A DNA stretch of 64,000 nt from Solanum dulcamara (Eukaryota; Streptophyta; Magnoliopsida; Solanales; Solanaceae), in NCBI RefSeq assembly GCF_947179165.1, contig NC_077238.1, positions 74,647,257 through 74,711,256 on the forward strand, in the 5' to 3' direction. Position numbers and translations under genes: made by a program. Positions 46,570 through 58,646 of this stretch are shown piece by piece. How positions within the stretch are numbered: position 1 is the first letter of the stretch; every line of letters starts with the position of its first letter. The notes beneath the pieces are model-generated. The model was not told the DNA's origin, made no database searches, and saw only the letters and a program-made list of their open reading frames with translations.

Positions 46570-49500
46570 TTAAACCTGATTTTTTCCTTTCCTAATTTTT
46601 TCATAGTCTGCTTCAGCATCTTTCAACTGTTCTTTCAATTTGGCTATTCCGCTCTCCAACTCTTCCGCTGAACATCGCGCACGAGTAGGTCGATATGGTG
46701 TTAGAAAACGATACTTGAATTCTTTCAGAGCTTCAACACCACAAACCTATCCAAAAAAAAGTTAGTAATGTGAGTTACAATTGGTGTGACAAGAAATGTC
46801 ATGCCATGCCCAATCTTCCATTATTTCCTTGCTCGGAATTACTCCCTCCTACATATTTTATTTGAAAATGTTTGATAAGGGGCAGAGTTTAAGAAATTGA
46901 ATACAAGACTTTTTACATGTAAGCTAGATAGACGCAAAGTACCAAAATTGTTCTTTTGAATGAGTAATGGTGAGAGTTTGACATGTCTTATTTTTTTCTC
47001 TGTCCGTATAAAAGAACGAACTTTTTAATTAAGGGGGTTCCAACAAAATATGTCATTAAGGGTAAAATGGAGAGGCTAAGATTAAATAGTTTCCAGAAAG
47101 AGAAATGTGTCATTCTCTTCGGTGACAAACTAAAAAGGAAAGTACTAGCTCCATGTTACAGAGTAGAGAAGATTTTATGGCTATACTTCTTTGAATGCGC
47201 CAAAAGGAAAATGGAAAAAGAGAGGTCTTATATATATATATATATATGTATCTTCATACCTCTTGTGGTAGCAAAGGTAGCTTGGTAATATTGAAGTCGT
47301 CATATAATGCGTAGAACTGATCCAAGTATTTTTGTTGCATCCGCATCCTAGCCTTCAGCAACTGGGATTCAACAACTGAAAATAGTTACAATTTAAAGAA
47401 TTATGTTTTCTCTTGCACAGGAACAAGTTAACATAAACAAAATGAGATTAAGTAAGACGACAACAACAGATTCAAAAGGAAAAACAATCGAGGAGAGTTT
47501 GTGTACCTTCTACATCATAGAGCACTTGGTTAATTATAATGTTGTGTGTATCAATCTCAAACCTAGTGAGTTCCTGAACGAGTCTTTCAGTCTCATATAG
47601 AGAGAGGAATTCCGGAATGCAAACACAAACAAATGTCGTCATGTCCTATAAAAAGTGGTGTTAATTCATAAGCAGAACTCAGAGCAAGTAAAAAGAGAAC
47701 ATATAAGAATCACTGTGAAGAACTTTTTCTTGCCCTTTACAGGACAAGAAGTAGATTTCATCAATAAAAAGTCCAAATAAATTATATCAACATGAGACAG
47801 TAGCTGAATGCTGATTTCCACTTTGGTCTTTTTCCCTCCAGATTGTTGGACATAAAGTACATAAGTATATATAATTTATATTCAATTCATCTAGAAGATT
47901 TCTCCATAATCAAAATAAAAAGATCGCCACAATGTGTGTTGTGAATATTTATGTGCTACCATCCATATCAATCTAGTCTTTTTCTAATTCAAAACATAAG
48001 TAATTGTTGCCAGCGATCAAGTTCAGACATTAAATTAACTGATTAAATATTTGATTGGATTGAGAAACTTTGTTTTTTTTGAAACTGGTAATGTTGATAC
48101 AGAAACAATTTTCTACTGAAACTACAAGGCTCAAATAATGCACGACTGTCTGAACTCAAATATCTTCTTTGTCAATTGCTGCAAGCTATAGCAAATGCTC
48201 ATCCCTACTAACTCTGGACTAAATTTTGTCACTATGGTTCAACCTAGAATTAATGCATAGAAAACAAGTCCTTCATAAAAATAAATGACCATTATTAGGA
48301 AAACTCTTACGGGATCCTTAAATTGTCTGTTCACTTGTTCAATAATATCTCTCATGGCTTCCAGCTTGCCTAGAATTGCATCCTCACCAAATTCATCGTC
48401 AACACCAAAGATACGAGTCATCTGCGATTGACAGTACTTTGCATTAATAATAGATATACAAAAGTCATCCACTTCCTACAAGCTGGCTTGAACTTTCAGG
48501 CTTGTAGATGAAATGAACAATAATTTTGCACACATTTCTAGTAACCCCTTATACTCCAAATAGCATCTCTATGTATCTTCCTGTTAGCTGCTTAAAAGGG
48601 GAAATAGTAGAACATGAATAGGTTCTCTCCTGTTTTTTCCGGAGGGAAGGGGTTGTTACCTGACTTAGAACACCACCAAATTTACTCTTCAAACTCATTA
48701 TTTTTGCAAGCCCCTTCTCTAGTGTTGATGGGAACTGTAACAACCGGAGAGTATGTCCCGTTGGCGCTGTATCAAACACTATTACAGAGTAATCCATTGT
48801 TCTCACCAATCTAGAAAGAAACAAATCGAGTGAATTGAAGTCCACGTGAAAAAGAAAACACCAAAAGTGTACATATAACCAAAAAACACAAGTTCATTTT
48901 TGCTACTAGATCTCAAACAAATTACTAGCATATAAGTACTATCAATGTACCATAACAGGATGAAACTTACCAGTGAACACTGTTAAAAAGATAATCAGCT
49001 ATATATGATATAGATGTCTAGGAAAGGAAAAGCAAGTACGAGCAATTTAAATGGGAATTAACGTAAACCCCACAATCCTGTTTCACTTATAATTAGCACA
49101 TATGTATTCTGAAGTTGAAACTCCTACTGCAACTCAGAACCTCTTTATGTACTATGAATCCCAGTCATTGTCTGGCTCTAAAAATTCTAATCTTAGTTTG
49201 CCTGATAAGCAAGTGACAGCCAGCTTGATCCCAAGAGTTTCTAGCATAAACTCCAAACACGTGGTGTAATTCACTGCAAGTGACAGCCAGCTTGATCCCA
49301 AGAGTTTCCAGCATAAACTCCAAACACGTGACCATGTTACAAAACAGGATACAGTGATGAGGTAAGTGAGCTACTTCACAAAATAATGTACTTCTAAATA
49401 AATTCAAATCCATATCAATGCAGTGAGCTCCCTAACAATTAAAATTCATTTTCAAAATCTTTCTGCAGAGTAACAGAAATCATGAAAATGACAAACGAAC

Positions 49501-51534
49501 AAAAAAAGGCCACACAGCTAAGAACCATTATAATATACATATATATTACACGAGTTAAAACTTGGACGCAAAAGATCAACCAAGACAAAATTCAAACCAT
49601 TCTCCGTGTTGGCCTTTGAGTGTTTGTTATGGAATGAATCACTGTGCCATATTTAAAATCAACAACCCTCATATACTTCTAGAAAACACAAATCAGGTAG
49701 CTAGACAGGTACTTCCCATTAGCTAATATGCTTTCCTTAAGTGCTGGAATTTAGAAGCCAAACTCAGACTCTGTTGAGAATAGTTTGAGCTAGGCAGATA
49801 AACTTCTCAATAAACAACAACCCAGTAAAATCCCACATCGTGGGGTCTGGGGAGGGTAGAGTGTACGCAGACCTTACTCCTACCAAGGTAGGACGGCTGT
49901 TTCCGGGATAAACTTCTCAATAAAGTGCTGAAAAATTGATTGACAAAAAGAAATTTTCTAAAAAGAACAGAAACTATGTGTATTCGTGCACATGCACACC
50001 TATATCTACAAAAGAAACCTTATTTTCCTATATATACACTTAAAACTTATTTTTTAACTTCATTTTCGGGGGGAGAGAATTCATAATCCAATTTGTATGT
50101 CATGAAAAAAAAATATCACTTACTTTAGCATCTCAGCAAAACTCATAGCTTCATCAATTCCTGGAACTGCATTCGCCAAATCCGAGAAGAAACCGTCCAC
50201 TCCTTCTGAACCACCGTCTTCATTCTCTATAGTTGGATCAACTTCCTAAAGAACAGAACTTCAATCATAAAATCATTACCCCATAACAGCATATCAGAAC
50301 AAAATTGACTATAAACTGAAAAAGCTACACAATTTGATAAATTTTACATAAAAGTCTCTTTAAAATCACTGAAATACATAATTCAACACACATTACACCC
50401 AACAGCAACAAGAAAAAAAGGGCAGCCCGGTGCACTATGGCTCCCGCTATGCGCAGGGTCCGGAGAAGGGCCTGACCACAAGGGTCTATTGTACGCAGCC
50501 TTGCCTTGCATTTCTGTCAGAGGCTGTTTCCAAGGCTTGAACCCGTGACCTCCTGGTCACATGACAGCAACTTTACCAGTTACTCCAAGGCTCCCCTTCC
50601 CCAACAGCAACAAGAATTACTCAAAATTTAAAAGGATCAAGCTTCAATTCCACATAAAAAACTCTTCTACTCCCCCTCTTGCTCTCCACACCCCACCTCA
50701 GCCAAAAGAAGTTAAAAGGAAAAAATAGTGCTCCTATAATCAAATTTTTGTCATTTTTCATAATTTCTCAAAACTTGCAGCAATTAAACACAACAAACAA
50801 GGTTCCGTTTAGTTTGAGGGAATGTTTTACATGGAAAACATTTTCTCTAGAAAAAGATTTACCTTAAAAATTCAACCTTCGGATCATTTTCTAGTGTTCG
50901 GTTGGGTACAAAAGCCAGGTAACAAATGGTAATGATACAAGGTGCACAATAAGGTATAACTTTTAACTTCTATACACTGTAAGTTTTAAGAGAATTTTTT
51001 ACATTGTCCATAATACGTCGAACTAGTTACATAAAAATTAAAGCAAACAATCTATTATAACATGTTAAATTACACCAATATTGTTAAGTCAGTGTTTGAG
51101 TAGTAAGTAATAAGAATGCACACTATGGACAGAGTTACCACCATTAATAAAATAAAAATAAAATGACAATGCACATGGATTGAAACAACAAATCACATGG
51201 ATAAAAAGTTGTTAGTTAACCGAACACTAGAAAATAAATAAGATCCAACGGAATAAAATGGGTAGCATACCATGGCGTACAAATTGGTGAAGCCATTAAC
51301 GACGGTAGGAGTTTTAGCGAAACGCTGTTGAAATGCATCGCTTAGATTGTGAGCTGGATCAGTTGATATTATTAGAACAGAAGATCTGACCTGAGAAAGA
51401 AGGATCCCTAAAACAGAACTGCACGTCGTTTTCCCAACACCACCTTTACCGCCTACGAATACCCATTTGAGTGTGTCCTGTTCCATTAGGTTACGCACTG
51501 TACCTTCTGGTAAATCTGGATTATTCCAAGCCAT
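46570..51534 (-). CDS. GET3: GET3 ATPase (ArsA-type, tail-anchored protein targeting), seven exons
   Basis: Cytosolic ATPase that captures tail-anchored membrane proteins and hands them to the ER receptor of the GET pathway. Exons in gene order: 51271-51534, 50124-50245, 48660-48810, 48311-48421, 47507-47645, 47260-47375 and 46570-46746. All are GT-AG and in phase; 359 residues, close to other plant GET3a proteins. Motifs: deviant Walker [11 protein letters not shown] at about 28-37, switch [11 protein letters not shown] at about 59-68, switch II/Walker [13 protein letters not shown] in exon 3, and client-groove helices ([27 protein letters not shown]). [20 protein letters not shown] and IINQVLY carry the A-loop region. 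The acidic/basic end ([12 protein letters not shown]) shows no transmembrane tail, which favours the cytosolic GET3a type. Its 5' portion is duplicated upstream at 52892-53619. Confidence 0.93.
49209..49329. repeat. Direct duplication in GET3 intron 2
   Basis: GCAAGTGACAGCCAGCTTGA through CCAAACACGTG (about 54 bp) occurs at 49209-49262 and again at 49276-49329, a 67 bp period with one or two differences. Intronic. Confidence 0.85.
49815..49907 (-). mobile_element. 5'-truncated SINE with 17 bp target duplication, GET3 intron 2
   Basis: CAACAACCCAGTAAAATCCC, then CGTGGGGTCTGGGGAGGGTAG and GGCTGTTTCCGGG. It is flanked by ATAAACTTCTCAATAAA at 49798-49814 and 49908-49924. The perfect duplication shows a fairly recent retroposition. 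Confidence 0.85.
50415..50600 (-). mobile_element. Full-length tRNA-derived SINE with 16 bp target duplication, GET3 intron 1
   Basis: On the minus strand the body opens GGGGAGCCTTGGAGTAACTGG (A box) and continues with GGTCACGGGTTCAAGCC (B box). The central GGCAAGGCTGCGTACAATAG and GGACCCTGCGCATAGCGGGAGC follow, and the tail is T-rich. Flanked by CCAACAGCAACAAGAA at 50399-50414 and 50601-50616. The tRNA-like head is intact, so pol III promoter boxes are visible. Confidence 0.9.
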
Positions 51535-51768
51535 CAAATAGTTGATCGTTTTGCTTACCAGTAGTAAGGGATTTGAATTTGATGATGATGCACTTTGGAG
51601 TTTCTTCTTTGAGCATTTGGCGTAATGTTAAATCTCCATTAACAAAACTGATAAATTTATTTTGTTTGAAGAATTAATTTCCACTCCAATTTTTTCCTTT
51701 TTTTATTTTTATCCCCCTTATTTTTGAAACGTGTTTCAAAATGGGAATAAAAGCAAAAAATCAATATT
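50986..51768 (-). repeat. Segmental duplication, parent copy (GET3 promoter, exon 1, part of intron 1)
   Basis: Aligns with 52892-53619 at roughly 98 percent by eye, except for an extra stretch of about 60 bp near 51660-51720 in this copy. Covers intron 1 sequence from GTCCATAATACGTCGAACTAG through exon 1 to about 230 bp upstream of the ATG. Confidence 0.9.
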
Positions 51769-52491
51769 TTTTTTAAAACTTATGATTTAAAATCAATAAA
51801 AAAAATTTATATAAATTTAATGAAACAAAAGAGAAGAATTGAGGGTTTGGTGGCGGCAGCCTATGCAAAGTGGTGAAAAGTTTTTCCTTTTTTTTTGGAT
51901 CTCATGTTATTACTGTTTTTTTTTTAAAAAAAAATAATTAAAAAGGGAAAAACTTTATGAATCAACTAAGCAAGTCTGGCAGAAGACTATATTGTTTTCC
52001 ATGAAACATTAACAAAAAAAAAAAAAAAACTGTTTTTCATAATTTATTTTTCATTCATGTATACTAGTATTCTAATTACGATATGTGATAACTGATAAGA
52101 ATTAGGGATTTGAACTTTTTCAAAACTCTGATTTTTCCAATTTGGTCATGAGTGAGTATATTCAAATATTTTACGGATTTTGATTGATCTGAAAATTGAC
52201 AGATTCATTGAAAACGATCTAGTAAGAAAAACACAGTAGCTAGACTACTAATTGAGGACGTATTTTGGACATTGGGGATTGTTTACATGGGTTTTTGGCT
52301 AACTTTTGTTTTGTAGAATTTTTTTTTTATGAAATTTGCGGAAAATATCATTTGGTGATAAGAATTTTCTCCGAAAATTATCAAGATTAAATAATAATGA
52401 AGAATTAAATTTATATTTTGGCTTAAACATTCCTCCATATCAGATGAGTTTAATAAAAGTCATTATGTATTTAATTGTTAATTTGATAATT
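51769..52491. other. AT-rich spacer between the two GET3 5' copies
   Basis: Homopolymer-rich sequence with no gene or element ends seen. Confidence 0.4.
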
Positions 52492-52492
52492 T

Positions 52493-52735
52493 ATATCAAC
52501 TCTCCTAAATTGAGTAAATATATGATTGAATCAATATAACTAGGATTTTCACCTGACTTAAATTAATAATAGACTCTCCATCTGAGTTAGCGTTATAAAA
52601 AATTACTGAATGAATAATCCATCATTATTATGTGTATCGTATGAGTAGTTCTCAAATCACATCAATTGATTATTCGAGATGCATAAATATATATGTATTT
52701 GATGAATTTGAATTTAACTGTTCAATGACTATCTA
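52493..52735 (-). repeat. Dispersed repeat, inverted copy of 41412-41668
   Basis: Shares AACTCTCCTAAATTGAGTAA, ATATGATTGAATCAAT, TTCTCAAAT and CATCAATTGATTATT with the reverse complement of the copy near 41.5 kb. It lies about 155 bp outside the left end of the duplicated GET3 segment. Confidence 0.7.
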
Positions 52736-52891
52736 TTGTAATGTTTTTCAATCTTATATTCATGTCTTATTTTACCTTCCTTAGCACGATTTTGGGTCAA
52801 AATAAATTTGAGGGTCATGATAATATTGACTGGAGGAGAAATCTTGACATTGTGTTAACAATTGAAGAATATAAATTTGAACTTTATGAAG

Positions 52892-53619
52892 TTCTAAGAA
52901 ATTTTTTTACACTGTCCATAATACGTCGAACTAGTTACATGAAAATTAAAGCAAACAATTTGTTATAACATGTTAAATTACACCAATATTGTTAAGTCAG
53001 TGTTTGAGTAGTAAGTAATAAGAATGCACACTATGGACAGAGTTACCACCATTAATAAAATAAAAATAAAATGACAATGCACATTGATTGAAACAACAAA
53101 TCACATGGATAAAAAATTGTTAGTTAACCGAACACTAGAAAATAAATAAGATCCAACGGAATAAAATGGGTAGCATACCATGGCGTACAAATTGGTGAAG
53201 CCATTAACGACGGTAGGAGTTTTAGCGAAACGCTGTTGAAATGCATTGCTTAGATTGTGAGCTGGATCAGTTGATATTATTAGAACAGAAGATCTGACCT
53301 GAGAAAGAAGGATCCCTAAAACAAAACTGCACGTCGTTTTTCCAACACCACCTTTACCGCCTACGAATACCCATTTGAGTGTGTCCTGTTCCATTAGGTT
53401 ACGCACTGTACCTTCTGGTAAATATGGATTATTCCAAGCCATCAAATAGTTGATCGTTTCGCTTACCAGTAGTAAGGGATTTGAATTTCGATGATGATGC
53501 ACTTTGGAGTTTCTTCTTTGAGCATTCGGCATAATGTTCAATCTCCATTAACAAAACTGATAAATTTATTTACTTTTGAAACATGTTTCAAAATGGGAAT
53601 AAAAGCAAAAAATCAATAT
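52892..53619 (-). repeat. Segmental duplication, second copy
   Basis: Direct (same-orientation) duplicate of 50986-51768, lying about 1.1 kb upstream of the real GET3 start. The right junction is TCAATAT at 53619, after which the sequences diverge abruptly. Confidence 0.9.
53179..53442 (-). pseudogene. Duplicated GET3 first exon, open and with intact donor
   Basis: A 264 bp copy of GET3 exon 1 keeps the ATG, the full frame (88 codons), Walker [11 protein letters not shown] and the donor ATG/GTATGC. It differs by three amino-acid changes (D7Y, S40F and the last Asp of DPAHNLSD to Asn) and one silent change. It lacks exons 2-7 of its own. Because it sits upstream on the same strand, a transcript starting here could in principle splice to exon 2 at 50245 and skip the original exon 1, which has no acceptor. 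Alternatively it is a dead fragment. Confidence 0.75.
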
Positions 53620-54205
53620 GGCTAGAATTCGATAGGGATAATAGCTGGCATCCGTAACAACTTTACCACGTGACCCTTGGGCTCAGTTATTAGTCTTATT
53701 CACTTACTAAATCAAGATAAAATTAATTAAATTTTTTTTATTTTATTTCTATAATTAATATGACCTTATGAATGCAAATAATTTCCAATACTAGCAATTT
53801 CTATACTCTATATATATTGCATTGATATAAAGAAAAGACAAAATGACCATCGATGTCAAGTTTCTGTTCAAAAGATACCAAAAGGAGATAAACTTTTTTC
53901 ATAAATCCCATATTGAGTACAACATAAAAACTGATTAATTCTTGCTTTAAACCATCACTCAAAAATTGTCATATAAACCCAAACAACAGAATAACTAGTT
54001 TTAGCCACAGAGAATTCAGACACACAAAACAGAATCTATCAAATATTATGAACAATAAGCCCCTTGTCATCAGCAATCAAGAATTTTCTGGAAAGCATTT
54101 CTCAAAGTGTCACAGAGAATCTTGCTAGCAACCAATACTATGAATGGGCAATATATTTACATGATCTTGATTTTCCACTAATTATATCACCAATTCTTCA
54201 ATTGT
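53620..54205. other. Intergenic sequence
   Basis: 3' flank of the pseudokinase gene and upstream flank of the duplicated segment. No feature recognised. Confidence 0.4.
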
Positions 54206-55590
54206 TCAACAATAGGGCATTGGATTCTTAGCATGTAACACTTGACGTTTAAACCATTTCAAGTCCTTAGCATTCCGAAAAAATGGTCTGTGCAGTAGAT
54301 TTTGAACTGATGGCCTCTTTGATGGTTTGTTAGAAAGACAATCCAATACCAACTCCTCAAAATCGTCCGAAAACTTCTTTTCTTTTTTATTTTTCACTAC
54401 CTTTAGCTTGTCCTTAAAATATCCCACAACTTTCTTCATTTTCCCTTTCTCTTCTTCTACATAAAGCTCCTCAAGCACATGTTCCAACTTATCTGGCAAT
54501 CTCTTCAACCTCTTTATCTTCTTGATCAGAGCCTCAAATTCTTTGCGATTGCTTATTCTTAAATTTCCATACGCTAATTCCAATGCTGCTATCCCGACTA
54601 GCCAGATATCGGATTTAATAGTGTAGTCATCATCATCTCGAAATAGAGGTGATTGAGCTGGATTTAGATTGTCATCATCGGAATCATAATATTTTGCATA
54701 GTATACCTCCGGCGCAGAAGCCCATTCTGATAACAAGTTTAGTGGTGGAACCTGTCGGAAATTCAGAAACACAATAATGTTTACATGATCAGAGTAATGT
54801 TTACAAATTGTGAAAAAAACAGAAACTGCTCTGACAAACCAAAATTATAATTAGCTTACACATTCTATTATCAAGTAATTAACTCAATTTAAACACCTTA
54901 ATTTAACTAAGAAAAAAAATGTATTAATTAGTTAATTAATTATTGAAACCGTACCGAAGGTCCACAAGCAAGATTTGCTTCTTGATTTGTTCCTTGTTCA
55001 ACAAATATAGGAGTATCAAGATCCGATTCGTAAATCGTTGCTGCAAATCCCAATTTGATTTCGACATTCGAAACAGGACTTGGTTTGAAATTAACGTAGA
55101 TATTTCCAGCACTGAAACATTTATGAACCCGACCCGAACTATGAAGAACGAACAAACCCAGAAGCGCTTGTTTAAGAGCAATAGCAATACAATCCTCTGG
55201 TAATCCGTAGTGAAATCGAGTTGACAGAATGTAACGAAGCGATCCTTCTGACATATGAGGCAATGCAACACACCATCCTTCTTTGAATTCATGAATATAC
55301 CATTTCTCGACGTGAATGATATTCGAATTTGGGATCGATTGTCCCGCCCTTTTGCTACGAAGGACTTCATGTCCGGGTCGGATGTACTTGACGGTGGCGT
55401 AACCGGAAGGAAGGAGATGGCCCTGGATGGCATTTTCGATTGTATAGTAACAAGCTTTGTAGATGAAATCAAAATCGCAAGTTCCGATTACTTTTTGGAG
55501 AATGTACTTAGTGCCGGTGTTTGGATCGATGATGATTTTTCCGGTTGCAGGACGGTAGGCTATTATGAAGTCGCCGCCGCTTGTACCCAT
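54206..55590 (-). CDS. STE20/SPS1-type pseudokinase, two exons
   Basis: A 393-residue protein kinase fold. Exon 1 is 54955-55590 and exon 2 is 54206-54751, joined GGACCTTCG/GTACGG...GACAG/GTTCCA in phase 0. The N-lobe lacks a normal glycine loop (VIGTCDFDFIYKA); the lysine candidate is K68 in YATVKYI. The catalytic loop reads VHKCFSAGN (156-163), so HRD has become HKC and the catalytic Asp is lost, while Asn163 remains. DFG is replaced by LGF (180-182). The C-lobe is conserved: WASAPEV for the APE motif, SDIWLVGIAALELAYG, and KPSKRPSVQNLLHRPFF. A Lys-rich insert lies between. It is probably catalytically dead and acts as a scaffold or regulator. The STE20/BLUS1-like grouping is from memory. 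Confidence 0.82.
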
Positions 55591-56755
55591 TTTTTTTCCG
55601 GTGAAGTTTTTTTCTTGAAGGGAGAATTATGAAGAAGAAAAGAGTATTTATATGATGAACAGAGTAAAATAAATTGGGGCCAAGAAGCCGTTAGAAATGG
55701 CGCGCATAAACCATTTTCAGTTATTTGTTTTTATTTTTATATTTTTAATTGTTACTTTTAATATATCAAAAAAAAATAATTTATTTTTCAAATTATTTTT
55801 CAAGATCTGAACTAAATATTAACTAAATCCTTATTTTTTGAATGAACTACAAAGTCTAAAATTGACGAGTAAAAATTAACGAAGAGAGTAAAAGTCAACA
55901 AATCAAAGATAGCCAGTATACGTACTCACGCGTTGCACGAATGTTTTAAAATTTAATAATTTAAGAATCTAAAAGTATTTTTTTATGATTTATTATTCAG
56001 TTGTTAATATTTTGTCCAAATAACTATAGTAATTTATTATTTCTAATTATTTGATCTCATTAAATTAATGTTATTATTACTCAATTTTATTTTTTAAATC
56101 TACTACTATATAGAAAAATTGAGAAGCCGACACTTGTTGGTCGACGTATGTGCTTAGTACTGTATATTTATGTAATTTTTTGTTTGTTAACTTTTAAGTT
56201 TTTTTTTTTATTTTAAATAATTAAAAATTAAAAATCACATTAAAAAGACTTCCATCACCCAAAAAAAAATTTAAAAATTTTAAATAATTAAAGACATAAA
56301 AAAATTCTATTAAATCTCAAAATTATATGAATGTCATGTAAATTTTGTAACAGATGAAATTACATATATTATTTTAAAAAAAATAATAAAAAGCACTATA
56401 AATTATAATAATTAATAATTTGAAATATGTTGGAAATACTATAAAAAATTGGTTGAATATTGAAATTTTATTCAGGCCAAGAAGTAATATATATATTATT
56501 TTATAATTATATAAATCAAATACTGTTTTAAAAAATAATATAATATTTGGATGATTATTCAAATTCCAATTTGTTTTAGATATAGGAAAAGTGAGAAAAT
56601 ACATGTATTGGTCCCATGTCTATTATTAAAAATATGATCCTTGTAGCTCTAATCAAATAGTAGGATTTTATTTTGAACATAACTCCCTTACAAATCAGAG
56701 CAAGCACCTAGAAGAAAACAGAGATAACGCCGTTGTCTATGTGAAAAACACCGTA
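55591..56755. other. AT-rich intergenic sequence
   Basis: Upstream region of the pseudokinase gene and 3' flank of the small gene that follows. No coding or RNA feature; very AT-rich from 55700 to 56600. Confidence 0.4.
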
Positions 56756-57507
56756 TTAAGTAATAACATAATCAATGTCACTTGTAGCTGCGTTTGGAAG
56801 GGACCAAAATAGCCCCTTGAACTGGCCTTTCTTAACAAATCCCTGTAAATATACCAATAAAAAGATGAAAGGGTCAAAGTCATTTTTGTATATATTCTAA
56901 TAAACTGACACTAACCAATTAGACATTTGATATCTTTAGGAACATGAATGTAGTAACATTAACTTCTCAACAATGTAACAACGCCATTTGAGTCACTTTT
57001 TGAATAAAGACCAACCAGGTCCTACAATTGCATTCTGTGCCATAGGTTGTACAATTGGCAATTCCCTGATGCAGTTGGCTCTTCCATTGGACAGATTTTA
57101 AAGCTGACAATTCATTGGAAAAGCAAGCAAACAGGAAGTATTGTTACCTTGTGACTAACATTCTGTGTAGGATGTTGTTCAGCTAAACCTGTCTTTGGGC
57201 TTTAGTGCGTGCAAAATGATTGCAGTTTGAACACATAAACAGGGGAGAACAATTGAAAATCATAGGGCAACGATATTTCAGCTTCCGTCAACAACCTTAG
57301 CATTTTTTTCAGAGAAAAACAGCACTATGGAGCCACAATTTGCCATCATTAAAGAGAAGCATACTATTTAATGAACTCACCATACAAGACAAAGGAGGGG
57401 ACGCCTATGAGCTTTTTAAAGTCTAAGCGCCATGAAAATATCTTCTCCATATAAGGAGCAGCAGTAAGAACATGTTGTATCACAATGGGAAAAAATTGAA
57501 TTCGCAT
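56756..57507 (-). CDS. Unrecognised small protein, 84 residues, three coding exons
   Basis: Exons in gene order: 57381-57507 (from ATG), 57148-57188 and 56756-56842 (to TAA). Donors are GTGAGT and GTAACA; acceptors are GACAG and TTACAG. Phases fit (1, then 0) and the joined frame is open. Residues begin MRIQFFPIVIQHVLTAAPYM, then EKIFSWRLDFKKLIGVPSFV and LYGLAEQHPTQNVSHK. The last exon encodes GFVKKGQFKGLFWSLPNAAT and SDIDYVIT. It is rich in aromatic and basic residues, with a moderately hydrophobic N-terminus that could be a membrane or organelle-targeting segment. The frame stays open 5' of the ATG back to a TAA about 75 bp upstream, so the exon could begin earlier, after the TATATATGTAG acceptor-like site. 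A likely 5' non-coding exon lies at about 63575-63800, beyond the copia insertion. I do not recognise the family. Confidence 0.55.
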
Positions 57508-58163
57508 TAGTTTGCTAGTGTAGCAGCCTACATATATAGCCGAAAAGGATGTCGAATGATTGATTTTCCATTGAGAACATTAACCTCAAACTAAGAAGCT
57601 GGTTCTTTGGAGAATATTCACAAATAGTTAGAGTGCAAAAGTTGATTCAAATAAGAATTTCCGAAAAGCATCAGGCTTTTTTTTCCCAAACCAAGAGAGC
57701 TAAGACCGAAAACTGTGAATCGAAAAAGTAACCCCATAATCACACACTACACAGAGGTCCAAACAATCAATTTGCACATATAAGTAAAACAAGAAACCCC
57801 ATAATTTCACACATAGAAAATCAAAAAAATTCAAACAGCACTAAGGTTCAATCTTTACCCTTCTAATGTTGCATTTGTGTTTCTATCCGTGTGCTAATTG
57901 TTTTAAATTTAAAACATCAAAATCCATGGTCAATTTCTTTTATTTTTGGCAGTTTGCTATCTGCATCCTTCTCTTCTCTTCAATTTGAGTTGTATTTTTA
58001 AAATTTCTTTGTGGGTTTCTTATAGAAAGAAGCAAGGAATGAAGATTTTCAACAAGAACATGGAAAATTAAAGACGGCCTACAAATTGTTTAGCCATAAT
58101 TCGCACAAACAGACGAACATGGCCCTTAGAAATCCAAAATTCAACTCTAAAAAATCGTAAATT
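57508..58163. other. Probable 5' intron of the small gene
   Basis: No coding block recognised. T-rich on the minus strand, as expected of plant intron. The copia element follows at 58169. Confidence 0.35.
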
Positions 58164-58168
58164 AACTC

Positions 58169-58534
58169 TGTTAACCTTGCAAGCTACCAAGGTTGAAGAG
58201 AGATTATAGTATTGTTATAAATTGGTAAAAGTAGTTAAGAGTTTGTTAGCAAGTTGTTATGGGTAGTTAAAATGTAGTTAAGTGTCAACTTGTATAAAAG
58301 TATAAATACAGTACATATACAATGTGGAAGTATATAAAAAGGTGTACTGATGAATAAGAAGAATACAACTTTCATTTGCCATCTCTCTACATTTCTCTGC
58401 TCTCTCTTCTCTCTATAACTCTCTTCTCTATTTCTCTGTATATTCTGTATATTCCTCTTTCGTCTTCTTCCTCTCGTCTTCTTCTTCATCTAGCATCTTG
58501 CATTCTTGCTCTAACTCCTTTGATGGAGTTATCA
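58169..58534 (+). repeat. 5' LTR of the young copia element
   Basis: TGTTAACC...GAGTTATCA, 366 bp, with a TATAAAAG box at about 58293. A CT-rich R/U5 region follows. Confidence 0.97.
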
Positions 58535-58547
58535 TGGTATCAGAGCC
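58535..58547 (+). other. Primer-binding site (initiator tRNA-Met)
   Basis: TGGTATCAGAGCC, complementary to the 3' end of plant initiator tRNA-Met, immediately after the LTR. Confidence 0.95.
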
Positions 58548-58646
58548 TACAAAGATCGTAGGGTAGAAGAAGAAGACTACAATCGGCGGTCTAGACTCCA
58601 GTAGAAGAAGTCAAACTGTGAGCTAGGGCTTAAGCTGTCAATAGAT

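Noticed and set aside
54936..55472. 178-residue minus frame overlapping pseudokinase exon 1
   Set aside because: Out-of-frame shadow of the kinase exon, with no family features.
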